Positions 31,184 to 42,725 of a DNA stretch of 64,000 bases are shown in pieces; the first letter of the stretch is position 1, and each line of letters opens with the position of its first letter. The notes under the pieces are model-generated. The model worked only from the letters and a program-made list of their open reading frames with translations. It did no database searches and had not been told where the DNA came from. This DNA comes from Kaistia algarum (GTDB lineage: Bacteria; Pseudomonadota; Alphaproteobacteria; Rhizobiales; Kaistiaceae), in the NCBI RefSeq assembly GCF_026343945.1, contig NZ_JAPKNJ010000001.1, forward strand, positions 2,706,931 to 2,770,930, given 5' to 3'. The position numbers were made by a program, and so were the translations under genes.

Positions 31184-31936
31184 ATGGCAGATTTCGACAA
31201 TCGCGTTTCACCGTTTGGCGCGGCGCGTGCCGGAACCGGTGTTATCGACCAGGGCCTGCGCTCCTACATGCTGCAGGTCTATAATTACATGGCGATCGGC
31301 CTGCTGATCACCGGCGCCGCCTCGATCGGCATGTTCAAGCTGGCCTTCGTCGACAATGGCGGCGTGATCGAGCGCACCGCGCTCGGACAGACGCTGTTCA
31401 GCGGCCCGCTGATGTGGGTCATCATGCTGGCGCCGTTCGCGCTGGTGATGGTGCTGTCCTTCGGCATCCAGAAGATGTCGGTGGCGACGGCGCAGCTGAC
31501 GTTCTGGGTCTATTCGGCGCTAATGGGCGTGTCGCTGACGACGATCTTCGTCCTCTACACCGCCCAGTCGGTCACGCAGGTGTTCTTCATCACCGCCGCG
31601 ACCTTCGGCGCGATGAGCCTTTATGGCTACACGACCAAGCGGGATCTGACCGGTTTCGGTTCGTTCCTGTTCATGGGCCTGATCGGCATCATCATTGCCT
31701 CGATCGTCAATATCTTCGTCGGATCGTCGGCCCTCGGCTTCGCGATCTCGATCCTAGGCGTGCTCATCTTCGTCGGCCTTACCGCCTACGACACGCAGAA
31801 GATCAAGGAGATGTACTCGGTCAATGACGACGGCACGCTCGCCGGCCGCAAGGCGATCATGGGCGCGCTGACGCTCTATCTCGACTTCATCAACCTGTTC
31901 CTGATGATGCTGCGTCTGTTTGGCGATCGCCGCTGA
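31184..31936 (+). CDS. Bax inhibitor-1 / YccA-family membrane protein
   Basis: A 250-residue protein with seven predicted membrane helices. It starts MADFDNRVSPFGAARAGTG and contains GLRSYMLQVYNYMAIGLLIT, the usual entry into the BI-1 domain, and TAYDTQKIKEMY before the last helix. The family forms pH-sensitive calcium leak channels in studied members; in bacteria it also interacts with FtsH. GGAGAGGA lies seven bases before the ATG. It is monocistronic with its own terminator. Confidence 0.92.
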   Translation: MADFDNRVSPFGAARAGTGVIDQGLRSYMLQVYNYMAIGLLITGAASIGMFKLAFVDNGGVIERTALGQTLFSGPLMWVIMLAPFALVMVLSFGIQKMSVATAQLTFWVYSALMGVSLTTIFVLYTAQSVTQVFFITAATFGAMSLYGYTTKRDLTGFGSFLFMGLIGIIIASIVNIFVGSSALGFAISILGVLIFVGLTAYDTQKIKEMYSVNDDGTLAGRKAIMGALTLYLDFINLFLMMLRLFGDRR

Positions 31937-31959
31937 TCCATCGTCACCGCAGAGACAAG

Positions 31960-31988
31960 AAGGGCGCGGTCTCGGCTGCGCCCTTTTT
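31960..31988 (+). terminator. Intrinsic terminator after the Bax-inhibitor-1 gene
   Basis: An eight-base stem AAGGGCGC / GCGCCCTT with a ten-base loop, followed by TTTTTC. It lies 23 bases after the stop codon. Confidence 0.85.
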
Positions 31989-32009
31989 CTATGGGGCGGC
32001 TGGATGGGC

Positions 32010-32390
32010 TCAGCCCTCGACCAGCTTCAGCTGTTTGTCCAGGATGGTCAGCACCTGGCGCAGATCATGGCCGCGCTTCATGATGTAGCCCCCCGCGGCG
32101 ATGACGGAATAGGCGCCTTGGCGGCGATCGAGCGAGGGGTCCTTCTCGACGCGGAACAGCGGCATTTCCGAGGTGCGGCGGAAGATCGAGAACACCGCTT
32201 TGTCCTTCAGATGGTCGATCGCGTAGTCGCGCCATTCTCCAGCCGCAACCATGCGGCCATAGACGCGGAGAATCTGGTTGAGCTCATGGCGGTCGAAGGC
32301 GACATAGCGGGGGGAGGGCGGAGCTCGTCCGGCGAGCGCGACCAGCGTCGCGCCGCCCCCGGCTATCGGCTCGTCGTCGCTTCCGCTCAA
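32010..32390 (-). CDS. DUF2794-family protein
   Basis: A 126-residue soluble protein with the DUF2794 core: VAFDRHELNQILRVYGRMVA, WRDYAIDHLKDKAVFSIFRR, and QGAYSVIAAGGYIMKRGHDL. The family is widespread in alphaproteobacteria without known function. It is convergent with the Bax-inhibitor-1 gene across its terminator. The first 25 residues are Gly/Ala-rich and not conserved-looking, so a slightly later start is possible. Confidence 0.85.
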   Translation of the reverse strand: MSGSDDEPIAGGGATLVALAGRAPPSPRYVAFDRHELNQILRVYGRMVAAGEWRDYAIDHLKDKAVFSIFRRTSEMPLFRVEKDPSLDRRQGAYSVIAAGGYIMKRGHDLRQVLTILDKQLKLVEG

Positions 32391-32604
32391 TCGCGCCTCC
32401 CTTCGGCCGCTCGCAAATGCCCTGTCTTGGTCCTGTCATGATCGCGCCGAAGTCCCTGGCTGGCAAGGCTGAAGCCCTGTTGTCCTCGGCGCACCGCCAG
32501 GCGCCCGCTCTCACGAAGCCGTGAAGGTCGGGGCGCATTTTTCATCGTTTTGCCCTTTTTCGGCCCGCCACCAGCCGCAATGCGGGACGATTTTAGCATC
32601 ATGG

Positions 32605-32804
32605 TTTCAGACGGTCCGGTTTGGCGGGAACTTCGGAATTTCTCAGCCCCCCAGCCCCCCGAGGTTCTCTTGCCGAACCGGACCACCTTTTGCCATCGGG
32701 CGGCAGAGTATCGCCGCCCGCTTGTCGACCTCCCCTGGGCCGGCGAAACCCCCGATCGCCGACCCTTCGACAAGAATGCGCGCCCTCGTGGCGCGCTTTT
32801 TGTT
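32605..32804 (+). ncRNA. Structured non-coding RNA candidate upstream of accA
   Basis: Four consecutive hairpins on the plus strand end in an intrinsic terminator. Hairpin 1 pairs 32613-32625 with 32672-32684 (thirteen pairs, one G-U), then 32628-32636 with 32659-32667, closing on a C-rich loop. Hairpin 2 pairs 32697-32704 with 32713-32720 exactly. Hairpin 3 pairs CTTGTCGA (32721-32728) with TCGACAAG (32767-32774), encloses CGGCGA/TCGCCG (32741-32746 with 32756-32761), and leaves CCTCCCC (32729-32735) unpaired. Hairpin 4 is the terminator. No protein frame here looks real. It may be a free-standing small RNA or a leader of accA. The 5' end is estimated; no clear promoter is seen. Confidence 0.6.
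32778..32804 (+). terminator. Intrinsic terminator ending the RNA candidate
   Basis: A perfect seven-base stem GCGCGCC / GGCGCGC with a five-base loop CTCGT, followed by TTTTTGTT. No coding sequence on the plus strand lies just upstream; the nearest real gene there reads the other way. It lies 129 bases before accA. Confidence 0.85.
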
Positions 32805-32932
32805 GTTGGATCAAGGCCGCCGCGGTCGCCGCTTCAGCTTGACACCGCAAGGCCTTGCAGCCAGTGTGCGCCCGCTTTCGGGGTGTCGGTCCTGCCGTCC
32901 CCGGGTCGATCTTGCCTCGTTCGCAGGTCTGG

Positions 32933-33886
32933 ATGATAACCTTTCTCGAATTCGAAAAGCCGGTCGCCGACCTTCAGGGTAAGGTTCAGGAATTGCGTGC
33001 CCTCGGCGAGAGCGGCAATGCGGTTGCCATCGGCGAAGAGATCGCCAAGCTGGAGGCGAAGGCCGCCCAGGCGCTGGTCGATATCTATGGCAAGCTGACG
33101 CCGTGGCAGAAGACGCTCGTCGCCCGCCATCCTGACCGCCCGCATTTCGTCGACTATGCCGAGCACCTCTTCACGGATTTCACGCCGCTGGCCGGCGATC
33201 GGAAATTTGCCGAGGACAAGGCGATCCTCGCCGGTTTCGGCCGTTTTCGCGACCGTCCTGTGGCGATCATCGGCCAGGAGAAGGGCCATGATACCGAGAC
33301 GCGGCTGCGCCATAATTTTGGCATGGCTCGTCCCGAGGGCTACCGCAAGGCGGTCCGCATCATGGAACTCGCCGAGCGCTTCGATCTGCCTGTGATCACG
33401 CTGGTCGATACGGCCGGCGCCTTTCCCGGCATCGATGCCGAGGAGCGCGGTCAGGCCGAGGCGATTGCGAGATCGACTGAGGCGGCACTGTCGCTGGCGG
33501 TGCCGAGCGTCTCGGTCATCATCGGGGAGGGTGGATCGGGCGGGGCCATCGCGATCGCCACCGCCAGCAAGGTCGTGATGCTGGAGCACTCGATCTACAG
33601 CGTGATTTCGCCCGAAGGCGCAGCGTCGATCCTGTGGCGGGATGCGACGCGGGCGCAGGACGCGGCGACCAACATGAAGATCACCGCGCAGGATCTCTAT
33701 CGCTTCGGCGTTATCGACCAGATCGTGCCGGAGCCCGTAGGCGGCGCCCATCGCGACGCGCCTGCGGCGATCGCTGCCGTCGGCGATGCCATCGGCGCGT
33801 CGCTTGCCGCGCTGGAAGGTCTTTCCGGCGCGGAGTTGAAGCGCCAGCGCCGCGAGAAGTTTCTTGCGATCGGCCGCAGCCTTTGA
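32933..33886 (+). CDS. accA: Acetyl-CoA carboxylase carboxyltransferase subunit alpha
   Basis: A 317-residue subunit that, with AccD, moves the carboxyl group from biotin to acetyl-CoA in fatty acid synthesis. It starts MITFLEFEKPVADLQGKVQEL; the crotonase-like core includes GRFRDRPVAIIGQEKGHDTE and TLVDTAGAFPGIDAEERGQ, followed by GEGGSGGAIAI and SVISPEGAASILWRD. The length is typical. A TTGACA box at 32839-32844 may belong to its promoter, but no good -10 follows. The structured RNA candidate lies directly upstream. Confidence 0.97.
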   Translation: MITFLEFEKPVADLQGKVQELRALGESGNAVAIGEEIAKLEAKAAQALVDIYGKLTPWQKTLVARHPDRPHFVDYAEHLFTDFTPLAGDRKFAEDKAILAGFGRFRDRPVAIIGQEKGHDTETRLRHNFGMARPEGYRKAVRIMELAERFDLPVITLVDTAGAFPGIDAEERGQAEAIARSTEAALSLAVPSVSVIIGEGGSGGAIAIATASKVVMLEHSIYSVISPEGAASILWRDATRAQDAATNMKITAQDLYRFGVIDQIVPEPVGGAHRDAPAAIAAVGDAIGASLAALEGLSGAELKRQRREKFLAIGRSL

Positions 33887-34018
33887 CACGATTCCGCCGG
33901 TCTTGCGGGTAATGCTCCGCGCGTCGATTCGGGGTATGGCGGGCCGTGGCGTCGCCGACCCTGTCGTGTCGCAGGCGCCTTCCACCCCGGATGGAGCGGC
34001 GATGCTTGAGGGAAGTTC

Positions 34019-35212
34019 ATGCAGGCATCCGACCTGATCACGCGCATCTGCCGCGGGGCCTTGCTCCTGATGGCTGTGCTGCTGCTGGCCGCCTGCCAGG
34101 AATCCGGCATTCCGAAAGACCAGAAGCCCGTCTCGGCGAAGCTTACCGCCAAGATGGAAAAGCTGGAGATGGACCCGAAGTCGCCGATCTATATCCGCGC
34201 CTTCAAGGAATCCTCTGAACTCGAAGTCTGGAAGCAGCGTCGCGACGGCCAATATGCGCTGCTCACGACCTATTCGATCTGCAAATGGTCCGGCAAGCTC
34301 GGCCCCAAGATCAAGGAAGGCGACCGGCAAGCGCCGGAGGGCTTCTACACGATCACGCGCGGCCAGATGAACCCGAATTCGAGCTATTATCTATCGTTCA
34401 ATATCGGCTTCCCCAACGCTTTCGACCGCTCGCTCGGTCGCACCGGCACTAACATCATGGTCCACGGAGCTTGCTCTTCGGCGGGCTGCTATTCCATGAC
34501 CGACGAGGCGGCGGGCGAGATCTACGCTCTGGCGCGCGATGCCTTCTACGGCGGGCAGCGTGCCTTCGAGGTGCATCTCTATCCGTTCCGCATGACGCCC
34601 GAGAACATGGCGAAGCATCGCAACGACCCGAATTTCGATTTCTGGGTGATGCTGAAAGAGGGGAACGACCATTTCGAGGTGACCAAGAAGGTCCCGGTCG
34701 TCCAGGTGTGTAACAAGCGCTACGTCTTCGACGTGGATGCCGGCGGCGCGGCGCTCAACGCCAGCGCGCCCTGTCCGCCCTACAGCGTTCCGGCCTGGCT
34801 CGACGCCGCCGTGAAGCAGAAGCAGACGCAGGACAACGCTGCCTTCCAGATCGCCTCGGCCAGGTTCCAGGCCGAAGATCAGGCTGCCAGCGCCAAGGCC
34901 GCGGCAGACGCGCAGAAGAAGGCCGCTGAGGCCGAAGCCGCCGCCGCGAAGGCCGCGGCTCCCGCCGTCGCGGACGTACCGGCTGCGGAAGCCGCTCCGG
35001 CGCTTGCCGAGGCGGCCGGTGTTGCCACGGCGCCCGCCAGCGCCGAATCCCCTGACGTCGTCATGGCCGCCGTCGGCGGAGTGCCCGCGCCGGAAATGCC
35101 ACTGCCTGTCCCTTCGCCGCTGCGCCCCGTGTCCGCGCCAGCGGCCGAGACGCCGCCGCCGGCCAAGGGCAATTTCCTGCAGCGTCTCAAGATCAAGATG
35201 CCCTGGGGCTAA
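34019..35212 (+). CDS. L,D-transpeptidase (YafK/YkuD family) lipoprotein
   Basis: A 397-residue lipoprotein. The signal ends in lipobox LLAAC (Cys26). The YkuD domain spans about residues 55-200 and carries the catalytic motif HGACSSAGCYSM with His149 and Cys157. A Lys/Ala- and Pro-rich low-complexity tail occupies about residues 275-380. The family makes 3-3 peptidoglycan cross-links or attaches proteins to, or cuts them from, the wall, as with E. coli YafK (DpaA). GAGGGAAG lies eight bases before the ATG. Confidence 0.9.
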   Translation: MQASDLITRICRGALLLMAVLLLAACQESGIPKDQKPVSAKLTAKMEKLEMDPKSPIYIRAFKESSELEVWKQRRDGQYALLTTYSICKWSGKLGPKIKEGDRQAPEGFYTITRGQMNPNSSYYLSFNIGFPNAFDRSLGRTGTNIMVHGACSSAGCYSMTDEAAGEIYALARDAFYGGQRAFEVHLYPFRMTPENMAKHRNDPNFDFWVMLKEGNDHFEVTKKVPVVQVCNKRYVFDVDAGGAALNASAPCPPYSVPAWLDAAVKQKQTQDNAAFQIASARFQAEDQAASAKAAADAQKKAAEAEAAAAKAAAPAVADVPAAEAAPALAEAAGVATAPASAESPDVVMAAVGGVPAPEMPLPVPSPLRPVSAPAAETPPPAKGNFLQRLKIKMPWG

Positions 35213-35286
35213 GCGTCAACCTGGCGCCGGCAGGCGCACGTGCCGGCTATCTGACGATCTGGCGGTAAAGGTCGTCAGGCCCAAGC

Positions 35287-36147
35287 TTACAAGCCGTGAC
35301 TGCCCGAATAGGCGTTTGAAGACGGCGGTTGCCAGGCGGCCAGCGCGTCTTTCGCCGGGCGATAGATTTCGATCCCGAGCGGGTAGCACAGCGCGATATC
35401 GTCCGAGTGTTTGGTGCCGCAATCTCCGCCCGGACAGGTCGACAGTGCGCCGAGAAGATCGATTTCGGCGAAGAATTCCAGAAAATCACCCGGCCGCACC
35501 GGACTTGCCTTCATGAAGTACTGATGTGTGTCGTGCGTGAAGCCGGTGCACATGAAGACATTGAGCACGTCATGGATATGCGACTCAGCCTCGGCCAAGG
35601 ACACTTGCCGATCGAGCGCTAACGCCCGCGTCAGGTTCGAATGGCAGCAATGGTGGTAATCGGTGCCCTTCAGCAGCCGATTGGTATAGGGGTCGCAGCG
35701 CGTACCGATTACGTCGTGGACACCGCCGCCATCGGCGTCGAAACCATACCAGTCCAGCGTGTCATGGGTGATGGTGGCCATCGGCCTCAGTTTCGGCAAC
35801 GTGCTCCACAGCCGATGGCCTGTGGTGACGTGCGTCGCATGCAGGGCGCGGGTCTTGCCACTGAAGAACCGTTCCGAAAGATCGTGCGCATTCCATAGAT
35901 TGAGGTCGCCGACTTGCGGGCCATCGATGCTGACGATGCGCCAGACATGACCCGCCGGAACCGTGAAGGTGCGCGCCTCGCGCGGCGGAACCACAATTTC
36001 CGCGATCTTCGTCAGCCCGCTGCGTGCCCGTTCGTAGAAAGTAGCGTCATAGGGCGGCAGCCGGTCCACTTCGTAGCAGATGACAGGCGGAACCGAGCGG
36101 CGCTTGGCGGCATCGAGAGGCTCGGCCGATTGCGGCTGTCCAACCAT
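35287..36147 (-). CDS. DUF1989 / urea carboxylase-associated family protein
   Basis: A 286-residue protein of the DUF1989 family: VPPREARTFTVPAGHVWRIVSIDGPQVGDLNLWN at the start of a cupin-like core, then NVFMCTGFTHDTHQYFMKAS and a Cys-containing STCPGGDCG segment. Family members usually flank urea carboxylase / urea amidolyase and guanidine-degradation genes; none is present here. I chose the ATG at 36147, eight bases after GGGAGG; longer in-frame starts at 36291 and nearby run into secA. Function unproven. Confidence 0.85.
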   Translation of the reverse strand: MVGQPQSAEPLDAAKRRSVPPVICYEVDRLPPYDATFYERARSGLTKIAEIVVPPREARTFTVPAGHVWRIVSIDGPQVGDLNLWNAHDLSERFFSGKTRALHATHVTTGHRLWSTLPKLRPMATITHDTLDWYGFDADGGGVHDVIGTRCDPYTNRLLKGTDYHHCCHSNLTRALALDRQVSLAEAESHIHDVLNVFMCTGFTHDTHQYFMKASPVRPGDFLEFFAEIDLLGALSTCPGGDCGTKHSDDIALCYPLGIEIYRPAKDALAAWQPPSSNAYSGSHGL

Positions 36148-36175
36148 GCCGCGCCTCCCTGGAAGCGCCTCGCCG

Positions 36176-38893
<2,718 letters not shown>

Positions 38894-39189
38894 GGCTTAT
38901 CCTTGAATATTCATACGGCGCTGCTTGCCCTCAATTGGGCGAAGCTGCGCCGGTTCGCTAGGGGCTCTCGGGCCGGAAACCGTGGGAAGCGCCGACACCT
39001 CGGTCGTCAACAGCGTTCTGGACGCCGAGACCCGAGACAGATAAGAGGGGGCACCCAGGATGTCAACGTGGCCGCGGCGGTGCCGGCTGGCCTGATAATG
39101 CAGCAACAGCAAGGAATCTGGGGCACCCGACCGCAGCGGTCGGACGCGCCCTGACCCACCCAGCGTCTGTAATGGAACAGGACAATTCG

Positions 39190-40122
39190 ATGACGTCACG
39201 TCACTCACCGCGTCGGCTCGCACTGCGCGGATCGGCTCTGGCGCTTTTCGGTCTGATCGCGCTCGCCGCACCGGCTCATGCCGATGATGCGGCGCCGGCC
39301 GCAACCACGGCGCCGGCTGCTGCCGCCGCTCCGGCTCCAGCCCCGATCGACCCGAAGACGGTCGTCGCGACGATCAATGGCGAGCCGATCACCGAAGGTG
39401 ATCTCGGCCTCGCCGCCCAGGCTTTCGGCGAGCAGATCGCCAAGGTTCCGCCGGAGGATCAGCGCCGGGCCGTTCTCGACGTTCTGATCGATCTGAAGCT
39501 GATGGCGACCGCTGCCACGGCGGCCGGCCTCGACAAGTCGGATACGTTCCAGAGCCAGCTCGCGCTGCTGCGGGCCCAGGCGCTGCGGAGCGAGTATTTC
39601 CGCGCCGAGATCGAGGGCAAGACCACCGACGAGGCGGTCAAGCAGCGTTACGAGCAGGAAATCGCCAAGGTCACGCCGCAGGAAGAAGTCCAGGCGGCCC
39701 ACATCCTGGTCAAGACCGAGGACGAGGCGAAGGCGATCATCAAGGAGCTCGACGCCGGTGCCGATTTCGCGACGATCGCCAAGGCGAAGTCGCAGGATCC
39801 CGGCTCGGCCAAGATGGGCGGCGATCTCGGTTATTTCACCCAGGGCAAGATGGTCCCGGAATTCGAGAAGGCGGCCTTCGCCCTTGAGGTCGGCAAATAT
39901 ACCGAGACCCCGGTCAAGACCCAGTATGGCTTCCACATCATCAAGGTGACGGACAAGCGCAAGCAGCCGCTGCCGAGCTATGACCAGGTCAAGGACCAGG
40001 TGCGCCAGATGGTGCTGCGCGATCTGTTCGTGCAGACGGTCGCCAACCTGCGCAAGGACAACAAGGTCGACATCATCGATCCTGCCCTGAAGGCGCAGCC
40101 GGCGACGCAGCCGGCCCAGTAA
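39190..40122 (+). CDS. Periplasmic peptidyl-prolyl isomerase (parvulin/PpiC type)
   Basis: A 310-residue exported isomerase. The signal peptide ends with AHA around residue 31; an Ala/Pro-rich stretch follows. A SurA-like N-terminal region (to about residue 150) precedes the rotamase domain (about 160-265), with VQAAHILVKTEDEAKAI at its start and TQYGFHIIKV at its end. It probably helps outer-membrane protein folding. I chose the ATG at 39190, eight bases after AGGA; the in-frame ATG at 39172 has no ribosome site. Confidence 0.92.
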   Translation: MTSRHSPRRLALRGSALALFGLIALAAPAHADDAAPAATTAPAAAAAPAPAPIDPKTVVATINGEPITEGDLGLAAQAFGEQIAKVPPEDQRRAVLDVLIDLKLMATAATAAGLDKSDTFQSQLALLRAQALRSEYFRAEIEGKTTDEAVKQRYEQEIAKVTPQEEVQAAHILVKTEDEAKAIIKELDAGADFATIAKAKSQDPGSAKMGGDLGYFTQGKMVPEFEKAAFALEVGKYTETPVKTQYGFHIIKVTDKRKQPLPSYDQVKDQVRQMVLRDLFVQTVANLRKDNKVDIIDPALKAQPATQPAQ

Positions 40123-40158
40123 GCCGATCCTCCGGCCATTGGCCGCCGCGGAATTGAG

Positions 40159-40184
40159 AAGGCCGGACAATGTTCCGGCCTTTT
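40159..40184 (+). terminator. Intrinsic terminator after the parvulin gene
   Basis: A nine-base stem AAGGCCGGA / TCCGGCCTT with a six-base loop CAATGT, followed by TTTTCGTT. It lies 36 bases after the stop codon and separates this gene from argJ. Confidence 0.87.
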
Positions 40185-40308
40185 CGTTGAGCGGATGCCG
40201 CTGTGGTGCATCCGCGGCTTCCTCGCCCGTCGCCCGAAACGCCTTGCGTGTGACCAAGGCTTCGGGCAGGACGGTTTCCGCTCCGTGCCCGAACTCGCCG
40301 AGGCTTAG

Positions 40309-41541
40309 ATGTCGACCGCCATTTCTCCGCTCGCCGTTCCCTTTCCCGACATGCCGTCCGTGGCCGGCGTCCGCTTCGCCACGGCGGCGGCGGGCATCAA
40401 ATATCGTGAGCGGCGCGATGTCTTCCTGGCGCTGTTCGCCGAGGGGACCAGCGTTGCGGGTGTCTTCACGACGTCGAAATGCCCCTCGGCTCCGGTCGAC
40501 TGGTGCCGGCAGGCGCTGGCAGGCGGCTCGGCGCGGGCGCTGCTCGTGAATTCCGGCAATGCCAATGCCTTCACGGGCAAGAAGGGCGTCGAAACGACGA
40601 CGCGGCAAGCGGCGCTCGCGGCCCAGGTTGCCGACTGTCAGCCCGGCGAGGTGTTTCTGGCGTCCACCGGCGTGATCGGCGAGCCACTTGATGCGGCGAA
40701 GTTCGAGGCAGTGCTGCCCGAGACAGCGACCCGCGTCGCCGAAGGCCCATGGATCGATGCCGCGCGCGCGATCATGACGACCGACACATTCCCGAAAGGA
40801 TCGACGCGGCGCGTTCGGCTCGGCGGCGCCGAGGTGACGATCAACGGCATTGCCAAGGGCGCCGGCATGATCGCACCGGACATGGCAACCATGCTGTCCT
40901 TCGTCGCGACCGACGCGGCGATCTCGGCGCCTGTGCTGCAGGCGCTGCTGTCGAAGGGCGTCGTCGGCAGCTTCAATTCGGTGACGATCGACAGCGACAC
41001 TTCGACCTCGGACACGCTGCTCCTCTTCGCCACCGGCCAGGCGGCCGGCTCGGAGACGATCACCGATGCCGCCGATCCGCGTCTGGCGGGATTTGCCGAG
41101 GCTCTGGACGAGGTTCTTCTGGATCTCGCCGTGCAGGTTGCCCGCGACGGGGAAGGCGCCCGCAAGCTGATCGAGGTTCACGTCGCGGGCGCCGTCTCCG
41201 ACGCATCGGCGAAGCGGATCGCGCTCTCCATCGCCAATTCGCCGCTGGTGAAGACCGCCGCCGCCGGTGAAGACGCCAATTGGGGCCGCGTGGTGATGGC
41301 CGTCGGCAAGGCCGGCGAACCGGCCGACCGCGACCGCCTGTCGATCTCCTTCGGCGAGACCCGCGTCGCCTTCGAGGGCGAACGCGATCCGGATTATTCG
41401 GAAGCCGTCGCCTCGGCCTATATGAAGAACCAGCACATCGTGATTACGGCCGAGATCGGCCTTGGTGACGGTCGGGCGACGGTCTGGACCTGCGATCTGA
41501 CCAAGGAATATGTCGCCATCAACGGCGACTATCGGAGCTGA
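40309..41541 (+). CDS. argJ: Bifunctional ornithine acetyltransferase / N-acetylglutamate synthase
   Basis: A 410-residue ArgJ that recycles the acetyl group in arginine synthesis. The self-cleavage site is [14 protein letters not shown], with Thr194 as the expected nucleophile, so the protein should split into alpha (about 193 residues) and beta chains. [10 protein letters not shown] and the C-terminal [13 protein letters not shown] match the family. GAGG lies five bases before the ATG. A GNAT gene starts two bases after its stop. Confidence 0.97.
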   Translation: MSTAISPLAVPFPDMPSVAGVRFATAAAGIKYRERRDVFLALFAEGTSVAGVFTTSKCPSAPVDWCRQALAGGSARALLVNSGNANAFTGKKGVETTTRQAALAAQVADCQPGEVFLASTGVIGEPLDAAKFEAVLPETATRVAEGPWIDAARAIMTTDTFPKGSTRRVRLGGAEVTINGIAKGAGMIAPDMATMLSFVATDAAISAPVLQALLSKGVVGSFNSVTIDSDTSTSDTLLLFATGQAAGSETITDAADPRLAGFAEALDEVLLDLAVQVARDGEGARKLIEVHVAGAVSDASAKRIALSIANSPLVKTAAAGEDANWGRVVMAVGKAGEPADRDRLSISFGETRVAFEGERDPDYSEAVASAYMKNQHIVITAEIGLGDGRATVWTCDLTKEYVAINGDYRS

Positions 41542-41543
41542 TC

Positions 41544-42296
41544 GTGGCCGGCCTGCCGTCGACATTCCAGATCGAGACGGCCTGCCTGTCGGCCTGGCCG
41601 TCCGTCAAGACCATCTATGATCGGTCCTGGGTCTGGCGCTTCGCCCATGGCTATACCAAGCGGGCGAATTCGGTTCAGTCGCTCGACCCCGCCGATGATG
41701 GCGACGCCGAGCGGCGGATTGCTCGTGCGGCCGCCGATTTCGAACGGCAAGGTGTCCCCCCGATCTTCCGGGTGACGCCGCTCGCGGGACCGGGGATTTT
41801 GGCTGTGCTGGACCAGTATGGCTGGCAGCCCTTCGAGGAGAGCCGCGTGCTGGCCATGGAATTGGCCGGCGTGGCGCTGGATGTCGAGGCGGATGTCCGC
41901 CTCTTCGAGCCGACCGATCCTGCCTGGATCGATGCGCAGGCCCGGATGAGCGGTTATTCCCAGGAAACCCGGACCAATCTGGGGATTCTCGCCGGGCTGA
42001 TCGCCCACGAGGCCAAGGGAATCCTGCTCTACGGCCCGGACGGCGAGCCGGCTGCGTCGGCGCTGGCGATCCAGGCCGGCGGCATCGGCGTCTATACCAG
42101 TGTGGTCACGCGCGCTGATGCCCGCCGTGCCGGCCATGGCCGTGCCTTGATGCGGTGCGCGCTGGCCTGGACACGCGAGGCCGGCGCAAAGGTCGCGGCG
42201 ATCCAGGTCGTATCCGCCAACCAGCCGGCGGCGCGCCTCTATGAGCAGCTCGGCTTCACCGAGCAGTACCGCTATCATTATCGCCGGTCGGCCTGA
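41544..42296 (+). CDS. GNAT-family N-acetyltransferase
   Basis: A 250-residue acetyltransferase starting at a GTG two bases after argJ. The acetyl-CoA site is visible in VVTRADARRAGHGRALMRCALAW (residues about 188-211), followed by VVSANQPAARLYEQLGF. The N-terminal half may be a degenerate second GNAT fold. The substrate is unknown. The tight argJ linkage suggests cotranscription but does not show a role in arginine synthesis. Confidence 0.88.
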   Translation: MAGLPSTFQIETACLSAWPSVKTIYDRSWVWRFAHGYTKRANSVQSLDPADDGDAERRIARAAADFERQGVPPIFRVTPLAGPGILAVLDQYGWQPFEESRVLAMELAGVALDVEADVRLFEPTDPAWIDAQARMSGYSQETRTNLGILAGLIAHEAKGILLYGPDGEPAASALAIQAGGIGVYTSVVTRADARRAGHGRALMRCALAWTREAGAKVAAIQVVSANQPAARLYEQLGFTEQYRYHYRRSA

Positions 42297-42323
42297 TTGC
42301 TCCTGACGCGGGAATGTGACGCC

Positions 42324-42722
42324 ATGAAGCTGCTCCTCGTCGTTGCCTGCGCGCTGGTCGATGCCGATAATCGAATCCTGATCGCGCAGCGCCCGGAGGG
42401 GAAGGCGCTGGCTGGCCTTTGGGAGTTTCCCGGCGGCAAGGTTGATCCGGGCGAGCGGCCCGAGGACGCGCTGATCCGCGAATTGCGCGAGGAACTTGGC
42501 ATCGAGACAAAGACCGCCTGTCTCGCGCCGCTGACCTTTGCCAGTCACGCCTATCCCGAGTTCCATCTCCTGATGCCGCTCTATGTCTGCCGGCGTTGGA
42601 CCGGCATTCCCGAGAGCCGGGAGGGACAGGCGCTGAAATGGGTGCGGGCCAAGGCGCTGCGCGATTATCCGATGCCGCCGGCCGATGAGCCGCTGATCGC
42701 GCCGCTGATCGACCTGCTCTGA
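42324..42722 (+). CDS. mutT: 8-oxo-dGTP diphosphatase (Nudix)
   Basis: A 132-residue Nudix hydrolase starting MKLLLVVACALVDADNRILIAQRP. The complete Nudix box is visible, from GGKVDPGERPEDALIRE to LREELGI, with the catalytic glutamates in REELG. It removes oxidised dGTP from the nucleotide pool. I chose the ATG at 42324; an in-frame TTG at 42297 is less likely. It is convergent with the NDUFAF5-like gene, only three bases apart. Confidence 0.93.
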   Translation: MKLLLVVACALVDADNRILIAQRPEGKALAGLWEFPGGKVDPGERPEDALIRELREELGIETKTACLAPLTFASHAYPEFHLLMPLYVCRRWTGIPESREGQALKWVRAKALRDYPMPPADEPLIAPLIDLL

Positions 42723-42725
42723 CGA

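Noticed and set aside
32387..32773. 128-codon minus-strand open frame over the RNA candidate
   Set aside because: Arg/Gly/Ser-rich translation without domain or ribosome site; the hairpins and terminator on the other strand explain the sequence better.
39205..41565. 786-codon minus-strand open frame opposite the parvulin gene and argJ
   Set aside because: It spans two real genes and the terminator between them, with typical shadow composition.
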